DNA of 64,000 bases from Longimicrobium sp. Lineage in GTDB: Bacteria > Gemmatimonadota > Gemmatimonadetes > Longimicrobiales > Longimicrobiaceae. Positions 1 to 7,345 of this stretch are shown piece after piece (position 1 is the stretch's first letter; each line of letters begins with the position of its first letter). The notes under the pieces are model-generated. The model saw nothing but the letters and a program-made list of their open reading frames with translations. It was not told the DNA's origin and searched no databases. The position numbers and the translations under genes were made by a program. The stretch is from the NCBI RefSeq assembly GCF_036388275.1, contig NZ_DASVSF010000022.1, forward strand, positions 62,001-126,000. Reading direction: 5' to 3'.

Positions 1-1
1 G

Positions 2-427
2 ACGTCACTCCAGCCCCCGTACTCGCTGGTGCACCCCGAGGTGGAAGACGAGATCCTGCCCTTCTGCGAGCAGAACGGCATCGGCGTGATCGTCTACTCG
101 CCCATGCAATCGGGGCTGCTGACGGGAGCGATGACGCGCGAGCGGGCGGCGAACCTGCCCGAGAGCGACTGGCGGCGCGGGCACCCGGACTTCACCGAGC
201 CCAACCTGTCGAAGAACCTGCGGATCGTGGACGAGCTGCGCGCCATCGGCGAACCGCACGGGCGCTCGCCGGGCGAGGTGGCCATCGCGTGGACGCTTCG
301 CCTGTCGTCCGTCACCGGCGCCATCGTCGGCGCGCGCAACGGCGAGCAGGTGGAGGGGGTGATGGGCTCCGGCACCTTCCGGCTGTCGGAAGAGGAGATC
401 GCACGCCTGGACGCCATCCGGCACTGA
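2..427 (+). CDS. Aldo/keto reductase, C-terminal part (5' truncated by window edge)
   Basis: The reading frame is open from base 2, so only about 141 C-terminal residues are seen. They look like the second half of an AKR barrel: a strand ending VIVYSPMQSGLL, the helix and strand with VAIAWTLR, then an IVGARN segment that in AKRs binds the NADP(H) 2'-phosphate and adenine, and a terminal LSEEEIARLDAI helix. The family reduces aldehydes and ketones with NAD(P)H in the cytoplasm. The catalytic Asp/Tyr/Lys/His residues lie upstream of the window. The substrate cannot be told. The stop is 3 bases before the next start, so the two genes are probably co-transcribed. Confidence 0.88.
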   Translation, partial: TSLQPPYSLVHPEVEDEILPFCEQNGIGVIVYSPMQSGLLTGAMTRERAANLPESDWRRGHPDFTEPNLSKNLRIVDELRAIGEPHGRSPGEVAIAWTLRLSSVTGAIVGARNGEQVEGVMGSGTFRLSEEEIARLDAIRH

Positions 428-430
428 CCC

Positions 431-1108
431 ATGAAGCAAACCGAACGACTGGGCGAGGCCGTCACGCCGGACGGCACCAGGCTGACGCTGTACCGCCACG
501 ACGGCGACTACACCATCCGGGTGGAGGGCACGGACCTGATGTCCACCCGCCGCTATCACTCCGAGGAGCAACTGGCGGAGCTCGTCTGCAAGCCGTTGCG
601 CGATGCCCAGGCGCCGAGCGTGCTCATCGGCGGGCTGGGGATGGGGTTCACGCTCAAGGCCGCGCTCCGCTCGCTGCCGGCGGACGCGCGGGTGGTGGTG
701 GCGGAGCTGGTGGGCGAGATCATCGAGTGGAACCGCAACCCCGAGTACCCGCTGGCCGCCGAGGCCCTGGCCGACCCCCGCGTGCAGGTGCGGCACGACG
801 ACGTCGCCCGCGTGCTGCGCGAGAGCCCCGGCGCGTTCGACGGCATCATGCTGGACGTGGACAATGGCGCCCACGCGCTGACGACGGGGGGCAACGCGGA
901 ATTGTACCGGATGAACGGCATCCGCCAGGCGATCGCGGCGCTCCGTCCCGGCGGACGCGTGGCCTACTGGTCCGCGGACGACGATCCGCACTTCGCCGCC
1001 CTCCTGCGGGAGGCCGGGCTGACCGTGCACATCGTCAAGGCGAGGGCGCACGCCACCTCCGGCGGCAAGCACACGCTGCTGGTGGGCCGCGTGCCGCCCG
1101 GCGCGTAA
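431..1108 (+). CDS. Spermidine synthase-like SAM-binding protein
   Basis: This 225-aa protein has a Rossmann-type nucleotide-binding fold resembling polyamine (spermidine/spermine) synthases and class I methyltransferases. A short N-terminal beta region ends near residue 55. It is followed by the glycine-rich loop LIGGLGMGFT (about residues 60-69), an acidic residue after the next strand (VVVAELVGE) and the motif IMLDVDNGAH near residue 140, where spermidine synthases hold the substrate. It is shorter than true spermidine synthases (about 280 aa), and no polyamine genes are nearby, so aminopropyl transfer is uncertain; it may be one of the widespread spermidine-synthase-like proteins. It starts 3 bases after the aldo/keto reductase stop. 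Confidence 0.75.
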   Translation: MKQTERLGEAVTPDGTRLTLYRHDGDYTIRVEGTDLMSTRRYHSEEQLAELVCKPLRDAQAPSVLIGGLGMGFTLKAALRSLPADARVVVAELVGEIIEWNRNPEYPLAAEALADPRVQVRHDDVARVLRESPGAFDGIMLDVDNGAHALTTGGNAELYRMNGIRQAIAALRPGGRVAYWSADDDPHFAALLREAGLTVHIVKARAHATSGGKHTLLVGRVPPGA

Positions 1109-1109
1109 A

Positions 1110-1140
1110 GGCCGGCCCTCGCTCATCGCGCGGGCCGGCC
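1110..1140. terminator. Hairpin between convergent genes
   Basis: Perfect 9-bp arms (GGCCGGCCC and its complement) are separated by 13 bases. The hairpin lies just after the stop of the plus-strand gene and before the stop of the minus-strand operon, where a shared terminator is expected. There is no clear T-run. Confidence 0.5.
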
Positions 1141-1170
1141 CAGGGATACTCGGTGTCGCGCGAAAGCCTC

Positions 1171-1530
1171 TCAGCGCGACCCGGGTTGAAGCAGCAGGAT
1201 ACTGCGAGCCCGTACCTGGGCGGGGTGGGACAGAGCGACCGTTCCCGTGTGCCAGACCTGGACGCGCGCTCCCTCGGAAATCGCCTCCGCTGACACCTTC
1301 GCCACCTTCCCGTCCGCCTCTGATCGAAGGAGCCGCGTGGCACCGTCCACGGCGACCACGTAATCGGGGGTGCGATCCCCCGACGTGTCGACGACGATCC
1401 TCACCTCCTCCGCCGCACGCTCCGCCGCCACCACCACCCCGGCGAGGTCGGGCGCGCCTTCCGGCATCCCCGGCGTGCATCCCCACAGAAGCATCAGCGC
1501 GAACCATCGTGCAGTCGGCCGTACGGTCAT
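1171..1530 (-). CDS. Small putative lipoprotein ending the KaiC operon
   Basis: 119 aa. A short charged N-terminus leads into a hydrophobic stretch ending in a lipobox-like LLWGC, so Cys-18 is a probable lipidation site and the mature protein would be periplasmic. The rest is a single beta-rich domain of about 90 residues; its spacing of strands and the DTSGDRTPDYVV segment recall DUF3221-like or OB-fold-like exported proteins, but I do not recognise a family with certainty. The start ATG overlaps the stop of the upstream histidine kinase by 4 bases, so translation is probably coupled to the signalling operon. Function unknown. Confidence 0.7.
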   Translation of the reverse strand: MTVRPTARWFALMLLWGCTPGMPEGAPDLAGVVVAAERAAEEVRIVVDTSGDRTPDYVVAVDGATRLLRSEADGKVAKVSAEAISEGARVQVWHTGTVALSHPAQVRARSILLLQPGSR

Positions 1531-2741
1531 ACGCGGTTCAGGACGTCGTCAGGGAAGGGAAGCGCCGGAAAGCGGACGATGAACGTGGAGCCGGCGCCGG
1601 GCTCGCTTTCCAGCGCCAGCTCGCCCTCCATCTGCCGCACCAGCGCCTGCGAGATCGCCAGCCCCAGGCCCACACCGGGCAGCTGCGCCGTCTCCTCGCT
1701 GCGGTAGTACGGCTCGAAGATCGCCGCCTGCTCCGCCGGCGCGATCCCCGGGCCCGTGTCGGTGACGCGGATCTCCCCCCAGGCGACGCCCTCGATGGAC
1801 ACGACGGCCGTGCTCACCGTCACCGAGCCGTCCGGCGGGGTGAACTTCACGGCGTTGCCCACCAGGTTCACCAGCACCTGCCGCACCCGCGCGTGGTCCG
1901 CCGTCACCGTCACCTCCTCCACGGCGCCCGGCTCCAGCGCCACCAGCTTGGCCTGCGCCGCGGGGAGCAGCATGTGCACCGCTTCGCCCGCCACCTCGGC
2001 CAGCTCCACCGGCTCCGCGCCCACGCGCAGCACCCCCGCGTTCAGGCGGGCCATCTCCATCACGTTGTCCAGCAGCGACAGCAGGTGCCGGCCGCTCATG
2101 CGAACCCGGCCCAGGGCCTCGCGCTGGCGGTCGTTGACGGGGCCGTACACCCCGATCTCCAGGTTCTCGCAGTACCCGTCGATGGCCCCCAGCGGCGTGC
2201 GGATGTCGTGCGCCAGCGTCGACAGCGCGCGCTCCTGCGCGTCCGTGGCGCCCTCGCTGGCGCGCAGGCGGTCCTCCATTTCCTCGCGCACCTCGCCGCC
2301 CAGCCGCGCATTCTCCAGCGCGAGGGCCGCCTGGTCGGCCAGGGCGGAGAGCAGCGTCTCGTCCGTGGAGGTGGACGGCTGCCGCGTGGCGGCCGCCAGC
2401 AGCCCCGTCACCGCGCCGCCCACGACCAGGGGCACGGCAACGAAGCGGTCGTCAGGCACGCCCAGCAGCTCCTGCAGCCGCCCGACCCCGTCGTCCGTCA
2501 GCGGCGCGTGCAGGCGCTCCACGTCCTCGTCGCGCACCCCGCACGAAGAGCGCACCTGGAGCACGCCGTAGGCATCGGGAAGCATCAGCACGGCGCAGGC
2601 GGCGTCGATCAGGTCGGCGCCGCGCTCCACCGTCAGCCGGGTCACCTGCTGGAGCGACGTGGTGTAGGTGAGCGCGCGGCTGACCTCCGTCAGCTTGCGA
2701 AGCTGGGCCAGGTGCGGGTCGCCCGGGGACGGAACGGTCAT
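1527..2741 (-). CDS. GAF-domain sensor histidine kinase
   Basis: 404 aa and soluble. Residues about 20-145 look like a GAF sensor domain. A linker helix leads into a HisKA domain with the phospho-acceptor in LAHDIRTPLG (His-178), followed by an HATPase_c domain with an N box (NLVGNAVKF), a G1 box (VTDTGPGI) and a G2 box (GVGLGLAI). A longer open frame continues upstream, but the chosen ATG overlaps the KaiC-like gene's stop by 4 bases, and upstream residues belong to that gene in another frame. It would autophosphorylate and donate phosphate to a receiver. The only receiver encoded in this operon lacks the usual Asp, so its true partner may lie elsewhere, or it may act through KaiC. Confidence 0.9.
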   Translation of the reverse strand: MTVPSPGDPHLAQLRKLTEVSRALTYTTSLQQVTRLTVERGADLIDAACAVLMLPDAYGVLQVRSSCGVRDEDVERLHAPLTDDGVGRLQELLGVPDDRFVAVPLVVGGAVTGLLAAATRQPSTSTDETLLSALADQAALALENARLGGEVREEMEDRLRASEGATDAQERALSTLAHDIRTPLGAIDGYCENLEIGVYGPVNDRQREALGRVRMSGRHLLSLLDNVMEMARLNAGVLRVGAEPVELAEVAGEAVHMLLPAAQAKLVALEPGAVEEVTVTADHARVRQVLVNLVGNAVKFTPPDGSVTVSTAVVSIEGVAWGEIRVTDTGPGIAPAEQAAIFEPYYRSEETAQLPGVGLGLAISQALVRQMEGELALESEPGAGSTFIVRFPALPFPDDVLNRV

Positions 2742-4171
2742 TCCAGGATGCTCAGCCCGGCGTCGGTAATGTTGACCTCGCGCACCCGCGTGTCGTGGGC
2801 GCTTCCGCGCGTCTTGAGCACGCGCAGGCGGCGGCGGGTGCGCTCGTCGCCGTCCACCGTCAGCAGCAGCACGTTGTCGGACAGGTAGCTCATGGCGTTC
2901 TGCATCCCGTTCCCCGAGATGGTGTTGCCCATCGTCTCGAAGTTCAGCACGCTGGTGATGGTGCTGACCGCGAAGTGCTGCACCAGCGCGTACAGGTAGT
3001 CGTGAAGGCGCTGGGGATCGGTGGCGGCGCTGGCCAGGTCTCCCAGCGCGTCGATCACCAGCCGCCGGACGCCGCCCTGCTGGATGCGGCGGAACATGTC
3101 GACGATGATGCTGTCGATCTGCAGCTCCACCGGCGACGCGTACACCAGGTCCAGCCCCTGGCGCTGCGCCTCTTCCAGGTCTACCCCCAGCCCGCGGATG
3201 GTGCGGACGAGCTGGGTGGGGTTCTCCTGGAAGTTCATGTACAGCGTGGGCTCGCCGCGGCGGGCGCCCTCCAGCGCGAACTGCAGCCCGATCGTCGTCT
3301 TCCCGGCACCGGAGGGCCCCGCCAGCAGGGTGGTGGTCCCGCGCCACAGCCCGCCGCCGATCATCTCGTCCAGCCCCGCCACGCCGGTGGAAATGCGCTC
3401 CGAGGCGGGCTCGTACCCTTCCGGCATCCGCGGGCTGACCAGCCGCGGATACACGTCGAGCCCCGAGTTGGTGATGCGGAAGGCGTGCGCGCCCTCCAGG
3501 TAGCGGCTGCCGCGCAGCTTGTAGACGCGAAAGTAGCGCTCGTCGCGGTTGCCCAGGCGGCGCCGCGAAAGCTCGACGATGGCGTCGGCCACGGCGAACT
3601 CGGGATACAGCAGGATGTCGTCCTCGGTGTACTCGCCCAGCAGGAACGCCGTGGTGCCGTACGCGGTGAGCAGGGCCGTCATCTCGTACACCATCCGCCG
3701 CCGGTCGGCCATCGACGGAGCCAGGTCGTGCACGGCCTTGAACGAGTCGATGACGATCACCTTGGGCGAGAGCGTCATGATCGCTTCGCGCAGCAGCGGG
3801 ATCAGGGCGGGCGCCCCCTCCTTGGCCAGCTGCGGGCCCACGTCCTCGTAGATCACCTGCGTCCCCAGCTTCTCCTCGTCGAAGAAGCGGAACCCCTGCA
3901 GGTACCGCACGACCTTGGCGAGCGGCTCGGAAAGGGTGGTGAAGTACAGGATGGGCCGGTCGTCCCCCGCGTTGTGAAAGATCAGCTGCTCGGCGAAGAT
4001 CGTCTTTCCCGAGCCGGGGTGGCCCATGATGATGTTGATGGAGTTGGCCGGGAACCCGCCGCCCAGGATGTGGTCGGCTTCCGGGTTTCCGGCGCTCATC
4101 CGTTCGGCGGCGTCCACCGCTTCGTCGTCCCTGGCGGCCGTCCGGCGGTCCACCATCGGTTCGAGGCTCAT
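2738..4171 (-). CDS. KaiC-like double-domain RecA-fold ATPase
   Basis: 477 aa with two KaiC/RecA domains in tandem. Walker A motifs are at residues 50-57 (GHPGSGKT) and 285-292 (GPSGAGKT), with Walker B strands near 137-142 (VIVID) and 370-374 (LVIDA). KaiC's catalytic Glu pair is reduced to Ser81-Glu82 in the first domain and Gln315-Glu316 in the second. By hand alignment the KaiC phosphosites Ser431/Thr432 correspond to Ser428/Tyr429. The length is close to cyanobacterial KaiC (about 519 aa), but no kaiA or kaiB is nearby. The start ATG overlaps the receiver-gene stop by 4 bases. In non-cyanobacterial bacteria such proteins occur beside sensor kinases and are thought to act as signalling ATPases; that role is inferred here. 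Confidence 0.88.
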   Translation of the reverse strand: MSLEPMVDRRTAARDDEAVDAAERMSAGNPEADHILGGGFPANSINIIMGHPGSGKTIFAEQLIFHNAGDDRPILYFTTLSEPLAKVVRYLQGFRFFDEEKLGTQVIYEDVGPQLAKEGAPALIPLLREAIMTLSPKVIVIDSFKAVHDLAPSMADRRRMVYEMTALLTAYGTTAFLLGEYTEDDILLYPEFAVADAIVELSRRRLGNRDERYFRVYKLRGSRYLEGAHAFRITNSGLDVYPRLVSPRMPEGYEPASERISTGVAGLDEMIGGGLWRGTTTLLAGPSGAGKTTIGLQFALEGARRGEPTLYMNFQENPTQLVRTIRGLGVDLEEAQRQGLDLVYASPVELQIDSIIVDMFRRIQQGGVRRLVIDALGDLASAATDPQRLHDYLYALVQHFAVSTITSVLNFETMGNTISGNGMQNAMSYLSDNVLLLTVDGDERTRRRLRVLKTRGSAHDTRVREVNITDAGLSILE

Positions 4172-4566
4172 TGCGTCTCCAGGATATCGATGGGGGGCTC
4201 GATCAACTGCTGGACCGTGGCCACGAAAAGCGATTCGACGAGGGGCTTGCGCAGGTACGCCCTCGCCCCGGCCTCCGCTGCCCGCGGCGCGGCCGCCAGG
4301 ATGCTGAAGACGAGGACGGGGATGTCGCGCGTATCCGGGTCTTCCCCCAGTCGGCGGCACAGGGCGAGGCCGTCCAGCTTGGGGATCAGGATCTCGGTGA
4401 TCACCACGGCGGGGCGCAGCAGCCGGGCGCGCTCCAGCGCGTCCAGTCCATCGCCGGCGAACTCCACCGCCAGCCCGGCCCTGCCCAGGAAATGCTCCTG
4501 CAGCTCGCGGACGCTGGGGTCACGCTCGGCGATGAGGATGGTCTGCCGTTCAGGGGCGCTCTGCAT
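4168..4566 (-). CDS. Degenerate single-domain response regulator (Glu at phosphoacceptor)
   Basis: 132 aa, one receiver domain with no output domain. Conserved features are Glu14 (with Arg15 where a second acidic residue is usual), the switch Ser88 and Lys107 in YLRKPL. The residue that should be the phosphorylated Asp is Glu58 in VVITEILIP (codon gag), so ordinary phosphorylation is not expected and the protein may be locked in a phospho-like state. It overlaps the preceding small gene by 17 bases and the KaiC-like gene by 4, which argues for a fixed place in this operon. A partner-binding adaptor role for KaiC or a kinase is possible but inferred. Confidence 0.88.
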   Translation of the reverse strand: MQSAPERQTILIAERDPSVRELQEHFLGRAGLAVEFAGDGLDALERARLLRPAVVITEILIPKLDGLALCRRLGEDPDTRDIPVLVFSILAAAPRAAEAGARAYLRKPLVESLFVATVQQLIEPPIDILETQ

Positions 4567-4930
4567 CGGCCTTCCGGGATGGTGGGTGCGGCGTCCCGTT
4601 CTCCGCGTGCGCCAGGGCGGTCCGCAGCTCCGCCAGGGCGCGATCCACCGCGTCCGCGCGCTTGTCCTGGGCGACGGGGTGGGCGGAGGCCAGCGCCGCG
4701 ATGGCGCCGGTGAAGGCCCGGCCGATCTCGCGGTCGTTCGCCAGCCCGAGCCCGCCCAGATGGCGGCCCAGCCGGTCGACGTCGATGGCGGCGCGGTTCA
4801 GGTGCGTGTGCGACGGCTCGGCGCCGTCGAGCTCGGCGATGATCCCGCGAAGGGAGTGGGCGAACGATTCGGATGCGCTCATGGGGCTCGACGGGTGCGG
4901 CGCGGGAATCCAGGGCAGGGACGCATCCAT
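4550..4930 (-). CDS. Small helical protein between kinase and receiver (possible Hpt-like)
   Basis: Up to 126 aa. The first ATG at 4930 forms a TGATG overlap with the stop of the upstream kinase; an internal ATG at 4882 would give 110 aa. The predicted structure is nearly all helical. An AHSLRG segment near residue 25 resembles the HxxKG signature of histidine phosphotransfer (Hpt) domains, and the position between a hybrid-type sensor kinase and a receiver fits such a role, but Arg replaces the usual Lys and the flanking pattern is weak. No family is assigned. The C-terminal 20 residues are charged and Pro-rich. It overlaps the receiver gene by 17 bases. Confidence 0.6.
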   Translation of the reverse strand: MDASLPWIPAPHPSSPMSASESFAHSLRGIIAELDGAEPSHTHLNRAAIDVDRLGRHLGGLGLANDREIGRAFTGAIAALASAHPVAQDKRADAVDRALAELRTALAHAENGTPHPPSRKADAERP

Positions 4931-7194
4931 CAAGCCGCCGCGGGAAGCTGAACGGTGAAGGTGCTGCCCACGCCGGGAGTGCTGACCACGCCCAGGTCGC
5001 CGCCCATGGCGCGCGCCAGGTCGCGGCTGATGGCCAGCCCCAGCCCAACCCCCTCGCGCGGGTTGCTGAAGCGGCGCTCCACCTGCACGAACGGGTCGAA
5101 GATGGCCTGCTGCTTCTCGATGGCGATCCCCGGCCCGTCGTCGCGAACGGAGATGCGCACCCACTCCGCGTCGCCGCCGATGGACAGCTGCACCGACCCG
5201 CCCGCGGGGGTGAACTTGATGGCGTTGCCCACCAGGTTCAGCAGGATCTGCCGGACGCGCTCCTCGTCGCCCAGCAGCTGGCGCTCGGGGCCGCTGCCGT
5301 CTACGGAGAGGGCGATCCCCTTGGCCTGGGCCTGCGGCGAAACCAGCGGCTCCACCCCGGCCACCAGCTCGCGGGCGCCCAGGGGACGAAGGTCCAGCTC
5401 GATGGTGCCCGCCTCTACCTTGGCGAAGGAAAGCACGTCGTTGATGAGCACCAGCAGGTGCTGCTGGCTGGCCTTCACCCGGGCCAGGGCAGCCTGCTGC
5501 TCCGGGGTCACCGGCCCCTGGATGCCCATGTCGATCAGGTCCACGTACCCGCCGATGGCGTTCAGCGGGGTGCGCAGCTCGTGGCTCATGCTGGCCAGGA
5601 AGTCGGCCTTCGCCCGGTTGGCCAGCTCCGCGTCGCGCTGCGCCGCCTCGGCCGCCTCGCGGGCCTGCACCAGCTCCGTCACCTCGGTGGCCACCAGGGC
5701 CACGGCGTACACCGCGCCCCCCACGTCCAGCAGCGGCTGGTACACCAGGTTGAAGTAGTGAGTCTCGGCCACCCCGTCGCGGTCCGCGTCGAAGGTGGCG
5801 GGGGTGGCGGCGGCCCGGTACGGCACGCCGGTGTCGTACACCTGCTCGATCACCTCGAACACGCCCTGCGGTACGAACTCGGGAAACACCTCTCGGCCGG
5901 GGCGCCCAAGCATGTCCTCGCGCCGCCTTCCCACCATCGCCGCGTATGGGGCGTTCACCATGTCGAACACGTGGTCGCGCCCGGTGGCGATGTACATGGC
6001 CACGGGGGCCTGGTCGATCACCCGCGCCAGGTGCTCGCGCGCGCGCTCGGCCTGGGCGCGCGCGGCTTCCGTCTCGCGGGTGCGCGCCTCCAGCGCGTTG
6101 GCCGTGCTCTGCAGCTCCTCGGCCTGGGCCTCCAGCTCCACGGCGCCTTCCTGCAGCTGGTGGTTGGCCGTTTCCAGCTCCAGCCGCTGAAGCTCCAGCC
6201 GGTGGTTTACCTCCTGCAGCGCGTTGCGGGCCTCCTCGCTCTCGCGCAGCAGGCGCTCCACCTCGCGCCGGGCGTGCACCTGCGCGGTCACGTCGTGGCC
6301 GTGCGCGATGATCCCGGAGCGCGTTCCGTCCGCCTCCACCAGGGGCAGGTAGGTGAGGTCGATGAACTTTTCTTCCGGGGGCGCGCCGGGCGTGCGGGCC
6401 AGCATCACGGGAAGCTCGCGGCCCAGGAACGGCTCGCCCGTTGCCAGCACCCCGTCGAGCAGCTCCACGAACCCCTGCCCGCGGATTTCGGGAAGCGCGT
6501 CCAGCACCGGCTTGCCGACGATGTCGCGGTGGCCCACCAGCTGGTAGTACGCCTGGTTCACCAGGTCGAAGGCGTGCTGCTGGCCGCGCAAAACGGCCAG
6601 GAACGCAGGCGCGTGCTGGAACACGTACTCCAGCCGCGAGCGCTCGAACACCAGCGAATCGTACAGCGCGTCGCGCTCCTTCTGCAGGGCGCGGGCGTGC
6701 ACCTGCCGGGTGGTCTCGAAGCAGTTGATCAGCCCGCCGCCCACCTCGCCCGACTCCAGCCGCACGGGGCTGTACGAAAAAGTGAAGTAGGCGTCTTCCA
6801 TCACCCCGCCACGCTCCACGCGAAAGGGCTGGTCCTCGAAGAACACCGTTTCTCCCGCCATCACGCGCTGGAACAGCGGCGCGATGAACTCCGCGATCTC
6901 GGCCCAGTTCAGCAGCACCGAGCGCCCAAGCCCCGACGGGTGCTTGTCGCGCATGATCACGCGGTACTCGTCGTTGTAGATCTGCACCAGCTCCGGCCCC
7001 CAGCACAGGCTCTGCGCGATCCCCTGCTCGATCACCATCCCCGCCGCGGTCCGCAGGCTCTGCGGCCACTGCTCGACGGGTCCCAGGGGCGTGGACGCCC
7101 AGTCGGTGGCGCGGCACAGACGCGCCATTTCGCTGGAGCCGGAAAATACGAGGTCTGCACTCGGCCGCGGGGCCGCCGTGTCTGCTGGGTTCAT
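4930..7194 (-). CDS. Multi-PAS sensor histidine kinase, first gene of the KaiC operon
   Basis: 754 aa, with no membrane segment. Three PAS-type sensor modules are visible: about residues 30-160 (with a WASTPLGP...WPQSLRT opening typical of PAS kinases in this phylum), about 185-305 and about 385-500. A long coiled coil of Glu/Leu-rich heptads lies between the second and third. The HisKA box MSHELRTPLN places the phospho-acceptor at His-538, followed by an HATPase_c domain with NLVGNAIKF, DDGPGI and GVGLGLAI. The open frame runs upstream to 7542, but the ATG at 7194 begins the conserved sequence and leaves a 151-bp divergent promoter region facing the permease gene. It heads a six-gene overlapping operon. 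Confidence 0.9.
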   Translation of the reverse strand: MNPADTAAPRPSADLVFSGSSEMARLCRATDWASTPLGPVEQWPQSLRTAAGMVIEQGIAQSLCWGPELVQIYNDEYRVIMRDKHPSGLGRSVLLNWAEIAEFIAPLFQRVMAGETVFFEDQPFRVERGGVMEDAYFTFSYSPVRLESGEVGGGLINCFETTRQVHARALQKERDALYDSLVFERSRLEYVFQHAPAFLAVLRGQQHAFDLVNQAYYQLVGHRDIVGKPVLDALPEIRGQGFVELLDGVLATGEPFLGRELPVMLARTPGAPPEEKFIDLTYLPLVEADGTRSGIIAHGHDVTAQVHARREVERLLRESEEARNALQEVNHRLELQRLELETANHQLQEGAVELEAQAEELQSTANALEARTRETEAARAQAERAREHLARVIDQAPVAMYIATGRDHVFDMVNAPYAAMVGRRREDMLGRPGREVFPEFVPQGVFEVIEQVYDTGVPYRAAATPATFDADRDGVAETHYFNLVYQPLLDVGGAVYAVALVATEVTELVQAREAAEAAQRDAELANRAKADFLASMSHELRTPLNAIGGYVDLIDMGIQGPVTPEQQAALARVKASQQHLLVLINDVLSFAKVEAGTIELDLRPLGARELVAGVEPLVSPQAQAKGIALSVDGSGPERQLLGDEERVRQILLNLVGNAIKFTPAGGSVQLSIGGDAEWVRISVRDDGPGIAIEKQQAIFDPFVQVERRFSNPREGVGLGLAISRDLARAMGGDLGVVSTPGVGSTFTVQLPAAA

Positions 7195-7345
7195 CGAGCT
7201 GCCGGTGGAAGTGTCGCTGCCCTTATGCAAGGAACGGCCCTTCATCGGGTTGGGGAATGGTGTGCCCTTGCGCCCGGCCGGGCCGGGGGCTGATTCTGTC
7301 GCGCAATCTCCGGTCCGCCTCCCGACCCGCACCGTTCCGCCTCCC

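Noticed and set aside
5..1507. Long minus-strand frame across the aldo/keto reductase and methyltransferase
   Set aside because: Antisense shadow of two clear plus-strand proteins; no domain and no conserved start.
2795..7293. Long plus-strand frames opposite the KaiC operon (2795-4951 and 4873-7293)
   Set aside because: They are shadows of the kinases and the KaiC-like gene, low in hydrophobic content and without domains.
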